From assembly GCF_001543175.1 (NCBI RefSeq), contig NZ_CP014161.1:1612001-1676000 (forward strand): a DNA stretch of 64,000 bases. Direction: 5' to 3'. Each line of letters begins with the position of its first letter. Position 1 is the stretch's first letter. Below the pieces are notes generated by a model. The model did not search any database. It saw nothing but the letters and a program-made list of their open reading frames with translations, and was not told where the DNA came from. Below, one piece after another: positions 7,702 to 19,100 of this stretch. Source of the stretch: Aerococcus urinae. Lineage in GTDB: Bacteria; Bacillota; Bacilli; Lactobacillales; Aerococcaceae. A program made the position numbers and the translations under genes.

Positions 7702-7950
7702 GTGAGCTTGCGTTCCGCTTTTGAAATTTAGTCGTTGAAAAGCCATGGCACCGGCTCGAGCAGCTATAGCTCTTGGAGCAAAGCGACTTAGAGATATAGT
7801 TCAAGGTTGCGTATGCAACGTTGCTACTCTTTTCTTCTCTCGCCTAGCGAGCTTCAAACGGTTCGTACGGCTAAAGCCTACGATCCGATATTTCACATCG
7901 CTTGCTGGTTCATGGCTAACGACCAACTTCAAAGCTCCACTCCAGCTCAT
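7702..7950 (+). repeat. Long hairpin repeat, family B (copy with inner insert)
   Basis: About 250 bp. The ends pair: TTTGAAATTTAGTCGTT on the left against AACGACCAACTTCAAAG on the right, with GCCATG/CATGGC further in. Inner hairpins include CTCGCCTAGCGAG and CGTACGGCT..AGCCTACG. It carries about 70 bp (near 7769-7838) absent from the 62.7 kb copy, which includes AGCTATAGCTCTTGGAGC. It lies between the stop codon of the adenosyltransferase gene and its terminator. Confidence 0.8.
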
Positions 7951-7981
7951 AATTATTAACTAAAATTTATTGATAAAGAAA

Positions 7982-8575
7982 CTAATCATCCTTGAGGTCA
8001 GCCTTGCTTAATTCACTTTCGTCATGGAAGACCTTGCCACTCCGTTCATAGAGGATATCTGATAGGCCAACCTTGACATTAGCTAAGCGCGCGACCGCAA
8101 AGAAGTAGTCGGATAGGCGGTTAATAAATTTCAAAGCGACGGGACTGGAACTTTCTTCCCGCATGAAGGATACAATGTGACGTTCACACCGCCGGGTTAC
8201 GGTTCTCGCATAGTGCAAACGACTGGCTAAACGGCTACCACCGGGGAGGATAAAGGACTCCACTGCAGGGGCTTGGGGATTGTAGGTATCAATCCGCTCC
8301 TCTAGCCAATCAATAGCGGCTTGTTTTAAGCGGTACTCGCCCTTGCCCTCTGGCGTAGCAAAGTCATTTCCACAGTCAAATAAATACTGTTGGATTTGAA
8401 TCAATTCCTCATTTAATTCCGGCCATGATTCGTTTTCGCTAATCGTCACACCAATCCATGAATTTAATTCGTCCACGCTCCCATAAGCATTAACACGTAA
8501 GGAATCTTTAGGAACTTCCTGGCCACCAATAATCCGGGTCGTCCCCTTGTCCCCTGTTCGGGTATAAATTTGCAT
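7982..8575 (-). CDS. ATP:cob(I)alamin adenosyltransferase (PduO type)
   Basis: 197 residues, the length of the PduO-type enzyme. The N-terminal signature IYTRTGDKGTT binds ATP, and GSVDELNSWIG, FILPGGS and TVTRRCERH are further family motifs. It makes adenosylcobalamin from cob(I)alamin and ATP and hands it to its client enzyme. The next intact gene upstream is nrdJ, an adenosylcobalamin-dependent ribonucleotide reductase, which gives an evident client; no diol or glycerol dehydratase is present. The start at 8575 follows GAGGTGATTAAT. Confidence 0.93.
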   Translation of the reverse strand: MQIYTRTGDKGTTRIIGGQEVPKDSLRVNAYGSVDELNSWIGVTISENESWPELNEELIQIQQYLFDCGNDFATPEGKGEYRLKQAAIDWLEERIDTYNPQAPAVESFILPGGSRLASRLHYARTVTRRCERHIVSFMREESSSPVALKFINRLSDYFFAVARLANVKVGLSDILYERSGKVFHDESELSKADLKDD

Positions 8576-8695
8576 ATTAATCACCTCACTTACATTATAA
8601 AGTATTTCCCCAATAAATACGATTTAAAAGAGAAAAAATAGCATGTGACAAGCGCAAAAAAAAGAGTCTTGTCTTTATATCACTTCATTATCGTT

Positions 8696-9028
8696 CTATT
8701 TTAAAAAAATTTTTTCAATATATGATATCAATATTAGCCCCAAAAATCCCGCTAAAATGTAATTTAAACCATAGTTAAGCTCCCACTTTGAAAGAATATA
8801 GAAGTTTAAAATAAATAATAAGTCACATAAAACTAACTTTATTTGTTCTTGAGAAGGAAATTTCAACGTTTTCCAACCGACAATACATCCCCCAACCAAC
8901 ATTAAAATTATCCAAATACTTAGTGGGGATGATGAACTATTTAAATAAATTGAATAGAATCCTTATAAAGATACCATCAGCATAAAATATCCGAATATTG
9001 CTAGTTTTTGTTCTCTTGGGGACAACAT
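8696..9028 (-). pseudogene. Small membrane protein gene broken by an in-frame stop
   Basis: An ATG at 9028 after the ribosome site GAGGTGA opens a frame MLSPREQKLAIFGYFMLMVSL, which meets TAA at 8963-8965. The same frame continues GFYSIYLNSSSSPLSIW and runs to 8696 without another stop, giving about 110 codons with three or four hydrophobic segments. The 68-residue piece from an inner ATG (MLVGGCIVGW) has no ribosome site of its own. I do not recognise the family. A single nonsense change, or a sequencing error, best explains it. Confidence 0.6.
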
Positions 9029-9289
9029 AAAATCACCTCTAAATACTATTTTGGTATCGTTTTCATTTTTATTTTATTAATGATTTTAGCTAAGATCAAA
9101 TCTATCGCATTTCATTTGACTTCAATAGAGTAAACTTATTTAGCTCGCCTTCTCTTTAAAATATCAACACCAAATTCACATTAATTATTCATCTACCTAC
9201 GTAAAATAGTAGAATTTATTTCTGCTCTATTAGATAAGACTTTCATAACTCCTTTTTTGCAATATATCAAATGATTATTTACCTATTAA

Positions 9290-9336
9290 AATAACCCCCA
9301 AAAGTTGAAACATGAGTTCAACTTTTGGGGGTTATT
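9290..9336 (-). terminator. nrdJ terminator
   Basis: A 20-bp stem: AATAACCCCCAAAAGTTGAA (9290-9309) pairs with its complement at 9317-9336, with a 7-base loop. A T-rich tract follows on the minus strand. Confidence 0.88.
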
Positions 9337-9372
9337 ACATTAATCTAGTTTATTCTTTTGAAAGTTATTTGA

Positions 9373-11955
9373 TTATAAGCCACATTTTAATTGGGCGAAG
9401 CAATTGGAGCAGGTATTGCAGCCACCGATTTCTTCCACAATCCCGGTCCGGCAGATTGGGCAGGTATTACCCAGTTCACTACCAAAGACCACTTCGCCTT
9501 CGTTGTCTTCAGCTTGGGCTTGGTCGACCAGTTGACGGAGTTCTTCACTATCGTCAACGACCACTACCTCATCTTGACTAGCTTGGTCTGTTTGACTGGC
9601 TTGGTCACTGTCTTCATGATCATCCTTATTTAAGGTGAGGACTTGAGAGTCGCGTGAGCCGTCAACATAGACGGTACCACCCTTAGCGCCACCTTCATAA
9701 AGTTTTTCATAGACTTCAGCCACTTGGTTAACCGCGTAGCCCTTAGGCGCATTAACGGTCTTAGAAATAGAGCTATCGACCCAACGTTGGATGGTGGTTT
9801 GCACATCAACGTGTTCTCTTGGGCTTAAGTCCATAGCAGAAACAAAGAAGTCAGGGAGGTTGTCAGCATCGGCTTCTGGATGTTGGTCGAGGTATTCTTG
9901 AACAATATCAGCATTGACTTCAATAAACTTCCCTAAACGACCAGTCCGGTAGTATTTAAAGGCAAAGTAAGGTTCGAGTCCGGTAGAGACATTCATCATG
10001 GTCCCGGTACTGCCGGTTGGCGCCACGGTCAGTAAGTGGGAGTTACGGATCCCATACTTCAAGACGTCTTGGCGGATGCTTTCCGGCATTCTTTGCATGA
10101 AACCGGATTGGACAAAGCGTTGTCTCAGTTCTTGGGTTTCTTCATCTGTTTCACCGATTAAGAATGGGAAGCTACCCCGTTCCTTGGCCAGTTCGATGGA
10201 GGTTTGGTAAGCCGTCACGGCGATGGTTTCAAAGACTTCATCGACTAATTGGTTACCTTCTTTGGAACCATAGCGTTTTTCACAGTAGATCAAGAGGTCA
10301 GCCAGACCCATGACCCCTAAACCAATCCGACGTTCACCCAGGGCTTGCTTCTTGTTGGCTTCCAAGAAGTATGGGGTGGCATCGATCACGTTATCTTGCA
10401 TACGGATAGCGGTAGCCACTGTTTCTTGTAATTTTTCCTTGTCCAGGCGTTTGTTTTCCTTGTCCGCCATTTGGGCCAGGTTAATAGCACCCAGGTTACA
10501 TACGGAATAAGGGGCTAAAGGTTGTTCCCCACAAGGGTTAGTGGCCACGACCTTTTGACCATAAGCCACGGCATTGGTGTCTTCATTGGCCCGGTCGATA
10601 AAGAAAATCCCTGGTTCAGCCGCGTAAGTAGCACAAATGTTGATCAATTGCCATAATTCTTGGGCAGGTAGGGTCCGGTAAGTAGTAATTTCATGACCCA
10701 TGGCTTCCCATTCACGGACATCGCCAATTTCTTGCCATTGGCTGTCGTAAGCGGCCATTTCTTCTTGGTCATATTTTTCCACCGCTGGGAAGCGTAAGCT
10801 CCAATCTTTACCTTCCTTCACAGCTTCCATAAAGTCTGATGAAATGGCTACTGAAATATTGGCCCCAGTTAAGAAGTCGGGTTCATTGACTTCATAATGG
10901 CCACCTAGTTCCAAGTTTTCCTTGGCTTCAGCGTAAGCTGCATCACTGACTTGGCCGCCTTGTTTTTCCTTGAGGTCAACAACGGCTTGGTACATGTCGA
11001 TTTGAGCTGGAGTTGAATAAACAAATTTTAACTTTTCATCAACTAATTGTTTAATGTAGCTGTCCTTGGAGCTTTCCTTGATAAATTGGAGGATACGTGG
11101 GTTTTGCATCTTAGAAATAATGAATTCCAAAATATCTGGATGCCAGTCAGCCAGCATGATCATTTGGGCCCCACGACGGCTACCGCCTTGTTCCACCAGG
11201 TGGGTTAATTTGGCAATGTCGTCTAACCAGGAAACCGCCCCGGAAGACTTGCCGTTAACCCCACGAACGAGGGAGTGACGGGGTCTCAGGGTTGACCCAT
11301 TGGTTCCGACGCCCCCACCACGGGACATAATTTCCATCACTTCCTTACGGTGGTCAGCAATCCCACCCCGGGAGTCAGGCACATAAGGCATCACGTAGCA
11401 GTTAAAGTAGGTGACATCGGTTCCCGAACCGGCCCCATATAAGACCCGACCTGCAGGAACAAAGTTACCCTTGGATTCTTCTTGGTAGAAGGCCGCTTCA
11501 ATCTCTTGGCGGCGGTCTTCATTTTTATCAATGGCTGCTAGGCCATGGGCATTCCGTTTAGCGATTTGTTCATAGTAGATTTCTAAAGGTTTGTCGATTT
11601 CATCCATTGGGCGCTTCACCAGGCCAGTTTCCTGCTCTTCGCCCATTAAGGACCCACGATAGGCTTCTTCGACCCAGATGGTCACGGTCTTCCCGTCAAT
11701 GGCTTGGACAATCCCAATCCCCCGTCCTGGGTATTGAGGGTCAGGACGGACAGTTAGGACCACTAAGTCCCCCGGAGCTAGGGTTTCCTTCATAGTGTCT
11801 TTAAAGGAATAACGGTCCAACATGACCATCCGACTGATGCCAGAGAAGGTTTTGTTCATGTCTTCTGTCATCGGATAAACTTGAGGGAAGGATTTGATGG
11901 CTTGGTTAAGCGCCTCTTTATTCCATTCCACAATATTCTTCATCGCAGTTTCCAT
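9373..11955 (-). CDS. nrdJ: Class II (adenosylcobalamin-dependent) ribonucleotide reductase
   Basis: 860 residues. Class II features: the first active-site cysteine in TYFNCYVMPYVPD, the finger-loop NPCGEQPLAPYSVCNLGAIN with the thiyl-radical cysteine, RRIGLGVMGLADLL, and APTGSTGTMMNVSTG. A C-terminal tail (CPICRTG, CNTCSNC) carries redox-active or metal-binding cysteines after an acidic linker. It reduces ribonucleotides to deoxyribonucleotides with or without oxygen, using B12. The neighbouring adenosyltransferase can supply the cofactor. The ATG at 11955 follows AAAGGAGATTCATT. Paired NrdR boxes and a promoter lie upstream. Confidence 0.96.
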   Translation of the reverse strand: METAMKNIVEWNKEALNQAIKSFPQVYPMTEDMNKTFSGISRMVMLDRYSFKDTMKETLAPGDLVVLTVRPDPQYPGRGIGIVQAIDGKTVTIWVEEAYRGSLMGEEQETGLVKRPMDEIDKPLEIYYEQIAKRNAHGLAAIDKNEDRRQEIEAAFYQEESKGNFVPAGRVLYGAGSGTDVTYFNCYVMPYVPDSRGGIADHRKEVMEIMSRGGGVGTNGSTLRPRHSLVRGVNGKSSGAVSWLDDIAKLTHLVEQGGSRRGAQMIMLADWHPDILEFIISKMQNPRILQFIKESSKDSYIKQLVDEKLKFVYSTPAQIDMYQAVVDLKEKQGGQVSDAAYAEAKENLELGGHYEVNEPDFLTGANISVAISSDFMEAVKEGKDWSLRFPAVEKYDQEEMAAYDSQWQEIGDVREWEAMGHEITTYRTLPAQELWQLINICATYAAEPGIFFIDRANEDTNAVAYGQKVVATNPCGEQPLAPYSVCNLGAINLAQMADKENKRLDKEKLQETVATAIRMQDNVIDATPYFLEANKKQALGERRIGLGVMGLADLLIYCEKRYGSKEGNQLVDEVFETIAVTAYQTSIELAKERGSFPFLIGETDEETQELRQRFVQSGFMQRMPESIRQDVLKYGIRNSHLLTVAPTGSTGTMMNVSTGLEPYFAFKYYRTGRLGKFIEVNADIVQEYLDQHPEADADNLPDFFVSAMDLSPREHVDVQTTIQRWVDSSISKTVNAPKGYAVNQVAEVYEKLYEGGAKGGTVYVDGSRDSQVLTLNKDDHEDSDQASQTDQASQDEVVVVDDSEELRQLVDQAQAEDNEGEVVFGSELGNTCPICRTGIVEEIGGCNTCSNCFAQLKCGL

Positions 11956-12053
11956 AATGAATCTCCTTTATACTTTACTTGTTCGTAGACTTTTCAGCTG
12001 CTTTAGCGTGAGTTAAGTTAATGGTCTATCTGCTAAAAATTAGCTGCATTGCT

Positions 12054-12082
12054 ATTATAGGAAAAACTTAAGGAGAAAGCAA
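12054..12082 (-). promoter_or_regulatory. nrdJ promoter
   Basis: TTGCTT (12077-12082), 17-base spacer, TATAAT (12054-12059), just downstream of the two NrdR boxes. Confidence 0.75.
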
Positions 12083-12089
12083 GCTAAAA

Positions 12090-12137
12090 AATCAATATAT
12101 AGTATCAATTAAAAAGCAACAACACTATATGTAGTGT
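12090..12137 (-). promoter_or_regulatory. Paired NrdR boxes (ribonucleotide reductase repressor sites)
   Basis: ACACTATATGTAGTGT (12122-12137) is a perfect 16-bp palindrome matching the known NrdR box; a weaker one, AATCAATATATAGTAT, lies at 12090-12105. Their 32-bp offset is three helical turns, the usual spacing. The strong box forms the centre of a longer hairpin (12113-12146, arms AAAGCAACAACACTA / TAGTGTTGTTGCTTT) that may also act as a second terminator for rpoC. Confidence 0.8.
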
Positions 12138-12185
12138 TGTTGCTTTGCATAAATCGATCAAAGCCCAGTCTCATGGCCTTGGGCA

Positions 12186-12233
12186 AAAAGAGAGGCGCAT
12201 ATCTTGTAGTCGGATATGCGCCTATCCTCTTTT
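12186..12233 (-). terminator. rpoBC terminator
   Basis: AGAGGCGCATATC (12191-12203) pairs with GATATGCGCC and TCCTCT (12213-12230); the minus strand continues in a T run. Confidence 0.88.
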
Positions 12234-12250
12234 AATGGCTTCTACCTTAA

Positions 12251-15200
12251 TTAAGGCATACCGCTATAGTTTTCATCGATTGGTTTGGTAATTGTCGCAA
12301 TTTCGGCTGGGTTTTCGTTGTCAGATGGCTCATGGGCCGGCACTTCAACAACTTGTTCCACACCTAATTTTTCTGGTTCCATGTGACGGTAGCGACCGAC
12401 ACCAGTACCAGCAGGAATTATCTTACCAATAATGACGTTTTCTTTCAATCCAAGTAACTCGTCCCGTTTACCGCTAATGGCAGCGTCAGTGAGGACCTTG
12501 GTAGTTTCTTGGAAGGACGCGGCAGATAGGAAGGACTTGGTTTCCAAGGCTGCCTTGGTAATTCCTAGGAGGACTGGTTGACAGGTAGCTGGTTGTTGGC
12601 CAGTCTTAATGATTTCCTCATTGGCGTCTTCAAATTCACCAATGTCCATTAAATGTCCTGGCAACAAGTCAGAAGCGCCTGGGTCTAAGACTCTTACCTT
12701 ACGCATCATTTGACGTAGGAGGACTTCCACGTGCTTATCGTTAATGTCCACCCCTTGTTGACGGTAAACCCGTTGGATTTCCGCTAACATGTAGTTTTCT
12801 ACGGTGAGGGAATTAGTGATCCGGAGCAATTCTTTGGGATCAATGGACCCTTCTGTTAATTGGGCACCGCGTTCAATTAAGTCACCTTCACTAACCTTCA
12901 TACGGGCAGTGTAAGGCACCTTGTATTCCCGTTCGTCGGTTTCCCCTTTGACGGTAACCGTCTTGGTCCGGGTTTCTTCTTCAATATCAATGGCCACGAC
13001 TTCCCCGGTCACTTCAGTAATCACCGCTTGCCCTTTTGGATGACGGGCTTCAACGATTTCTTGAACACGAGGCAAACCTTGGGTAATATCATCCCCGGCA
13101 ACCCCACCGGTATGGAAGGTACGCATGGTCAACTGGGTACCAGGTTCCCCAATGGATTGGGCAGCCACGATACCAACTGCTTCACCGACTTCCACTTCAC
13201 CATTAGTTGCCAAGTCAGAACCATAGCAGTACTTACATACCCCATGGCGGGTCCGGCAGGTAAAGGCAGAGCGAATAGTAACATGTTTGAAGCCAGCAGC
13301 TTCAATTTTAGCTGCGGTTTCTGGTGAAACCAGTTCATTGTGGTGAGCGAGGACTTCACCGGTTTTTGGATCACGGACAGTTTTTTGGATATAACGACCA
13401 GTTAGACGTTCAGCCAGGCTTTCGATCATTTCATTACCTTCTTTAATGGCTGAAACGGTCAAGCCACGGTCGGTTCCACAATCATTTTCACGGATAATCA
13501 CGTCTTGGGCCACATCAACCAGACGACGGGTTAGGTAACCAGAGTCGGCCGTCTTCAAGGCGGTATCGGTCATCCCTTTACGTGCCCCGTGAGTGGAGAT
13601 AAACATTTCTTGAACCGATAGCCCTTCACGGAAGTTAGAAGTAACTGGCAGTTCAATAATCTTACCACTTGGCCCCGCCATCAAACCACGCATCCCCGCT
13701 AATTGGGTAAAGTTGGAGATGTTACCACGAGCACCAGAGTCCATCATGATAAAGAATGGGTTGTCTGGAGACAGACTGTGTTTCAATTCGTCTTCAATGT
13801 CGTTTTTAACATCATTCCAAGTGCTGATGACTTGGTCATAGCGTTCGTCATCGGTAATTAAACCACGACGGTATTGCTTCATGATATTGTCAACGCGTTT
13901 GTGCCCCTTGTCCACGTGTTGGTCCTTGGCATCTAAAACGGTAATATCAGCAATCCCAACGGTAATCCCTGACTTGGTGGAGTAGTAGTAACCTAAAGCC
14001 TTCAAGCGGTCTAAGAATTGGGAGGTTTCAGTAACCTTCAAACGCTTAAAGATTGCAGCAATAATTTCTTCTAAGTAGCCCTTCTTAAATGGCGCCGTGG
14101 TCTCTAATTGAGCAATGGCTTTACCGGTATCTTCCCCAGGGTTGACGAAGAAACGATCTGCGGTTTGACCATTTAAGTTTTCTGAAGTGGGCTCATTAAT
14201 ATAAGCAAAGTCAGCCGGCATGATCTCATTAAAGAACAATTTACCAATAGAAGTAACCATTAATTGTTCTTTTTGTTGGTCGGTCCATGCATATTTAGGG
14301 AAGTGTTTCGGACTAATCACGACCCGGGTATGCAATTGAGCGGCCCCATTGGTATAAGCAATATGGGCTTCGCTGAGTGAGGAAATCTTCATGCCTTCCC
14401 CAGTCATTCCGGCTTCTTCTTGGGTCAAGTAGTAGTTCCCTAAGACCATGTCTTGGGATGGGGTAACCACTGGTTGACCATCTTTAGGGTTTAGGATGTG
14501 GGAAGCGGCCAGCATTAAGATACGAGCTTCAGCTTGGGCTTCTTCTCCTAAAGGTAAGTGGACCGCCATTTGGTCCCCGTCAAAGTCGGCATTATAAGCT
14601 TCACAGGCTAAGGGGTGAAGACGGATGGCCTTTCCTTCAACCAAGACTGGTTCAAAGGCTTGGATCCCTAAACGGTGGAGGGTAGGCGCCCGGTTAAGCA
14701 ATACCGGGTGTTCACGCATGATCTCTCCGAGGGGTTCCCAAACAGCGTCATCCTTACGTTCAATCATCCGTTTAGCATGTTTAGCATTGGTGGCAATTTC
14801 ACGGTCCACCAATTCCCGAATCAAGAATGGTTTAAAGAGTTCTAGTGCCATTTCCTTAGGCAGACCACATTGATAGAATTGTAAGTGCGGTCCAATGGCA
14901 ATAACGGAACGTCCAGAATAGTCCACCCGTTTCCCTAAGAGGTTTTGACGGAAACGACCTTGCTTCCCTTTCAACATATGGGAGAGGGATTTCAATGGGC
15001 GGTTACCCGGCCCAGTCACAGGACGTCCCCGACGGCCATTATCGACTAAGGCGTCAACGGCTTCTTGGAGCATCCGTTTTTCATTTTGAACAATAATATT
15101 TGGTGCGTTGAGGTCTAACAAACGTTTTAGACGGTTGTTCCGGTTAATTACCCGGCGGTAGAGGTCGTTTAAGTCACTAGTTGCGAAACGGCCCCCATCT

Positions 15201-15931
15201 AGTTGCACCATGGGACGGAGTTCAGGTGGGATCACTGGGATCACATCGAGAACCATCCATTCCGGTTTATTGCCGGATTTTCTAAAGGCATCCATGATGT
15301 CTAAGCGACGGATCGCCCGGGTCCGTTTTTGACCCTTGGCAGTCCGTAATTCTTCTTTTAATTCCGCACATTCACTATCAAGGTCTACGCGGCGTAGAAG
15401 TTCCTTAATGGCTTCGGCACCAATGCCCGCTTGGAAACGGTCACCATATTCCGCCTTATACTCCCGGTATTCCCGTTCAGAAAGCAATTGCTTAGGAGCT
15501 AAAGGCGTGTCACCACCGTCAATCACTACGTGAGAAGCAAAATAAATCACTTCTTCTAAGGACCGTGGGCTCATATCTAAAATCAGGCCCATCCGACTTG
15601 GAATGCCTTTAAAGTACCAAATGTGGGTAACTGGTGAAGCTAATTCCAAATGGCCCATCCGTTCACGACGGACTTTGGCCTTGGTCACTTCAACTCCACA
15701 GCGGTCACAAACTACACCCGCATAACGGATCCGTTTATACTTGCCACAAGCACATTCATAGTCCTTGGTTGGCCCAAAAATACGTTCACAGAAAAGACCG
15801 TCTTTTTCTGGTTTTAGGGTACGGTAGTTGATTGTTTCTGGTTTCTTGACTTCACCATAAGACCAAGAACGGATCTTATCTGGTGAGGCTAAACCAATTT
15901 TTATACTTTCAAATTTATTTACATCGACCAA
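12251..15931 (-). CDS. rpoC: RNA polymerase beta' subunit
   Basis: 1226 residues. The zinc finger [19 protein letters not shown] lies near the N-terminus, the catalytic [12 protein letters not shown] coordinates magnesium, and the C-terminal CTRDC-equivalent cysteines ([11 protein letters not shown]) form the second zinc site. A TTG start at 15931 is preferred: GGGAGG lies 8 bases upstream and the resulting N-terminus ([16 protein letters not shown]) aligns with Bacillus RpoC. The ATG at 15949 would put the ribosome site inside the gene. It is separated from rpoB by about 200 bp containing a family A repeat, an unusually wide gap for this pair. Confidence 0.97.
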   Translation of the reverse strand: MVDVNKFESIKIGLASPDKIRSWSYGEVKKPETINYRTLKPEKDGLFCERIFGPTKDYECACGKYKRIRYAGVVCDRCGVEVTKAKVRRERMGHLELASPVTHIWYFKGIPSRMGLILDMSPRSLEEVIYFASHVVIDGGDTPLAPKQLLSEREYREYKAEYGDRFQAGIGAEAIKELLRRVDLDSECAELKEELRTAKGQKRTRAIRRLDIMDAFRKSGNKPEWMVLDVIPVIPPELRPMVQLDGGRFATSDLNDLYRRVINRNNRLKRLLDLNAPNIIVQNEKRMLQEAVDALVDNGRRGRPVTGPGNRPLKSLSHMLKGKQGRFRQNLLGKRVDYSGRSVIAIGPHLQFYQCGLPKEMALELFKPFLIRELVDREIATNAKHAKRMIERKDDAVWEPLGEIMREHPVLLNRAPTLHRLGIQAFEPVLVEGKAIRLHPLACEAYNADFDGDQMAVHLPLGEEAQAEARILMLAASHILNPKDGQPVVTPSQDMVLGNYYLTQEEAGMTGEGMKISSLSEAHIAYTNGAAQLHTRVVISPKHFPKYAWTDQQKEQLMVTSIGKLFFNEIMPADFAYINEPTSENLNGQTADRFFVNPGEDTGKAIAQLETTAPFKKGYLEEIIAAIFKRLKVTETSQFLDRLKALGYYYSTKSGITVGIADITVLDAKDQHVDKGHKRVDNIMKQYRRGLITDDERYDQVISTWNDVKNDIEDELKHSLSPDNPFFIMMDSGARGNISNFTQLAGMRGLMAGPSGKIIELPVTSNFREGLSVQEMFISTHGARKGMTDTALKTADSGYLTRRLVDVAQDVIIRENDCGTDRGLTVSAIKEGNEMIESLAERLTGRYIQKTVRDPKTGEVLAHHNELVSPETAAKIEAAGFKHVTIRSAFTCRTRHGVCKYCYGSDLATNGEVEVGEAVGIVAAQSIGEPGTQLTMRTFHTGGVAGDDITQGLPRVQEIVEARHPKGQAVITEVTGEVVAIDIEEETRTKTVTVKGETDEREYKVPYTARMKVSEGDLIERGAQLTEGSIDPKELLRITNSLTVENYMLAEIQRVYRQQGVDINDKHVEVLLRQMMRKVRVLDPGASDLLPGHLMDIGEFEDANEEIIKTGQQPATCQPVLLGITKAALETKSFLSAASFQETTKVLTDAAISGKRDELLGLKENVIIGKIIPAGTGVGRYRHMEPEKLGVEQVVEVPAHEPSDNENPAEIATITKPIDENYSGMP

Positions 15932-16015
15932 GAGGTCAACCTCCCTCATTAATCACTGAAACTGCTAAGAGCTAGAGCAAATTGACATTATCCTTTGGTG
16001 TGGCTGTCACACTTT

Positions 16016-16135
16016 ATTGAAAATCTGTTCCAAGCGCGAGGTGAGCTCCATTTCAGAAGTCCTTGCAAATCCTCTTTGATGATTTACTGCGTACTTCTTC
16101 CAATGGTCTCCCCTCTTATTGCGCTTGTCGCACTC
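16016..16135 (-). repeat. Hairpin repeat, family A, between rpoB and rpoC
   Basis: On the minus strand it opens with GAGTGCGAC, whose first G is the last base of the rpoB TAG stop codon, and closes with GGAACAGATTTTC. Arms: AAGCGC/GCGCTT, CCATT/AATGG, AGAAGT/ACTTCT. The middle pair differs from the CCACT/AGTGG of other copies at both matching positions. A short left-end fragment of another copy (AGTGTGACAGCCAC) follows at about 15985-16014. As rpoBC is normally one transcript, this hairpin is likely in the mRNA. Confidence 0.85.
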
Positions 16136-19100
16136 TATTCATTTGCTTGTTTTTTGGCGATGATTTCTTCGTCATTGCCTTCGCTTTGTTTTTCTTCTTG
16201 GTTCTTATCCTTGTCTTCATCTTCTTGTTCTTGATTTTCTTTGTGATCACGACGGGTGACTTGGACTGGGTCTTCATCACGTAAGTCAAGTTCCTTGTCA
16301 CTTTCATCGAGGACTTGGATGTCTAAACCTAGGGATTGTAACTCTTTGACGAGCACGCGAAAGGATTCCGGTACGCTTGGCTTAGGAATTGGATCGCCCT
16401 TCACAATGGCTTCGTAGGTTTGCACCCGGCCTACCACGTCGTCTGATTTATAGGTAAGGATTTCTTGTAGGGTGTAAGCCGCACCGTAAGCTTCAAGAGC
16501 CCAAACTTCCATTTCCCCGAAACGTTGTCCCCCGAATTGCGCTTTACCACCAAGTGGTTGTTGGGTAACCAGGGAGTAAGGTCCAATGGAACGCGCATGG
16601 AGCTTGTCGTCGACCATGTGGGAGAGTTTCAAGTAGTACATAACCCCTACAGAAACACGGTTATCAAAAGGTTCACCGGTCCGGCCGTCGTAAAGAACGG
16701 TCTTAGCGTCTTCAGCCATGCCGGCTTCTTTAACGGTTTCCCAAATGTCTTCGTCTTGGGCCCCGTCAAATACTGGGGTTGCCACATGGATACCTAAGTT
16801 CCGGGCAGCCATTCCCAAGTGAAGTTCTAACACCTGTCCGATATTCATCCGTGAAGGCACCCCTAATGGGTTCAAGCAGATATCGACTGGGGTTCCGTCT
16901 GGTAGGTAAGGCATGTCTTCTTCTGGTAAAACAATAGAAACAACCCCTTTGTTACCATGACGACCAGCCATTTTATCCCCAACTTGGATCTTCCGTTTTT
17001 GGATAATGTAGACCCGGACCATCATGGAAACGCCAGGTTTGAGTTCGTCGCCATTTTCACGGTGGAAGACTTTAACGTCGTTAACAATACCACCGCCACC
17101 ATGAGGTACCCGTAAGGAAGTATCACGGACTTCACGGGCTTTTTCACCAAAGATGGCATGGAGTAGGTGTTCTTCAGGACTGAGTTCAGTCACTCCTTTA
17201 GGGGTTACTTTACCCACTAAGATGTCGCCATCAGTGACTTCCGCACCGATGCGGATAATCCCGTTTTCATCGAGGTTGCGGAGAGCATCTTCACCCACAT
17301 TAGGAATTTCCCGGGTGATTTCTTCTGGCCCTAATTTGGTGTCACGGGCTTCAGATTCAAGTTCGTCAATATGGATTGAGGTATAGACGTCTTCTTTCAC
17401 CAAACGTTCGGAAAGAACAACCGCGTCTTCATAGTTATAACCATCCCAGGTCATGAAGGCGATGATTGGGTTTTGCCCCAGGGCTAATTCCCCACCTTCC
17501 ATAGAAGGTCCGTTGGCGAGGATTTCGTCCTTGTCCACTTGGTCACCCTTGCGTACCAATGGAGTTTGGTTGTAGCAGGAGCTGGCGTTAGACCGGTAGA
17601 ATTTCACTAATTCATACTTATCTAAGGCGCCTTCTTCGGTACGGACACGAATTTCACGGGCATCGACATAGTCCACCACACCGGCCCGCTTACAGGTCAC
17701 TGCAGCCCCGGAGTCATGGGCAGCCTTGTATTCCATCCCGGTCCCTACTAAAGGTGCATGAGGGTTTAAGAGCGGCACCGCTTGCCGTTGCATGTTGGCC
17801 CCCATCAAGGCCCGGTTGGAGTCGTCGTTTTCCAAGAAAGGAATACATGCCGTTGCCACAGAAACCACCTGTTTAGGGGAAACGTCCATGTAGTCGACTT
17901 CTTCTGGTGAAACTTCAATATTTTCTTCAATCTTACGTGCCATAATGGTATCGGTCGCAAAAGAACCATCCTCATTTAAAGGCGTGTTCCCTTGAGCAAT
18001 AACAAAACGGTCTTCTTCATCCGCTGTTAGGTAGTCAATCTTATCGGTAACCTTGTGGGTATTCCAGTCCACCCGGCGGTATGGGGTTTCAATGAAACCA
18101 AAGTCATTAATCTTAGCATAAGTCGCCAAGGAGTTGATCAGACCAATGTTAGGTCCTTCAGGAGTTTCAATTGGACACATCCGACCATAGTGAGAGTAGT
18201 GAACGTCACGCACTTCGTAACCGGCCCGGTCCCGGGTCAAACCACCAGGTCCCAAGGCAGAGAGACGACGTTTGTGCGTCAACTCAGAAAGTGGGTTGTT
18301 TTGGTCCATGAATTGGGATAATTGGGATGACCCAAAGAATTCACGAATCGATGCCACCACTGGGCGGATATTAATCAATTGTTGGGGGGTAACCGTATCG
18401 ATGTCTTGGATAGACATTCTCTCTCTTACCACCCGTTCCATCCGGCTTAAACCGATACGGAGTTGGTTTTGTAACAATTCACCCACAGAACGGATCCGAC
18501 GGTTACCCAAGTGGTCGATATCGTCGGTAGTTCCTAAGCCTTCATAAAGGTTTAAGAAATAGTTCATTGCAGTTAAAACGTCAGCAACGGTTAAGGACTT
18601 ATAGTCAGAATTTTGCATAGCGTTACCGATGACATGAACAACACGTTCTGGGTCCTTCGGTGCCACGATCTTAATTAATTGAATGTCAACGGGATCAGTA
18701 ATCACCGCATCATCATTTGGATAAACCGTCACTAAACCGAGGCCATTATCTAACTTGTCGCTAATGTCATCTAAGACTTCACGGGTGAAGACAGTCCCTG
18801 CTTCGAGGACAATTTCACCAGTCTCATTGTCGACTAAGTTTTCTGCTAGGGTTTGTTTATATAGACGGGATTTCAAGTCTAATTTCTTATTGATCTTGTA
18901 GCGCCCAACAGCAGCCAAGTCATAACGACGTGGGTCGAAGAAACGCGTATTTAATAAGTTACGGGAGGATTCAGCGGTTTTTGGTTCACCAGGACGGAGG
19001 CGCTCATAAATATCTTTTAAGGCTTCTTCAGTCCGGGAGTCCGATGGGTTCTTGTGGACATCTTTTTCTAAGGTTAGACTCAGAGTTTCACTGTCACCAA

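Noticed and set aside
7745-7963. 72-codon plus-strand frame
   Set aside because: It lies inside repeat B1, and a mirror-like frame occurs in the other B copy on the opposite strand; its peptide follows the repeat, with no ribosome site.
18150-18450. Rifampicin resistance change in rpoB
   Set aside because: The resistance-determining region has the residues usual for sensitive strains.
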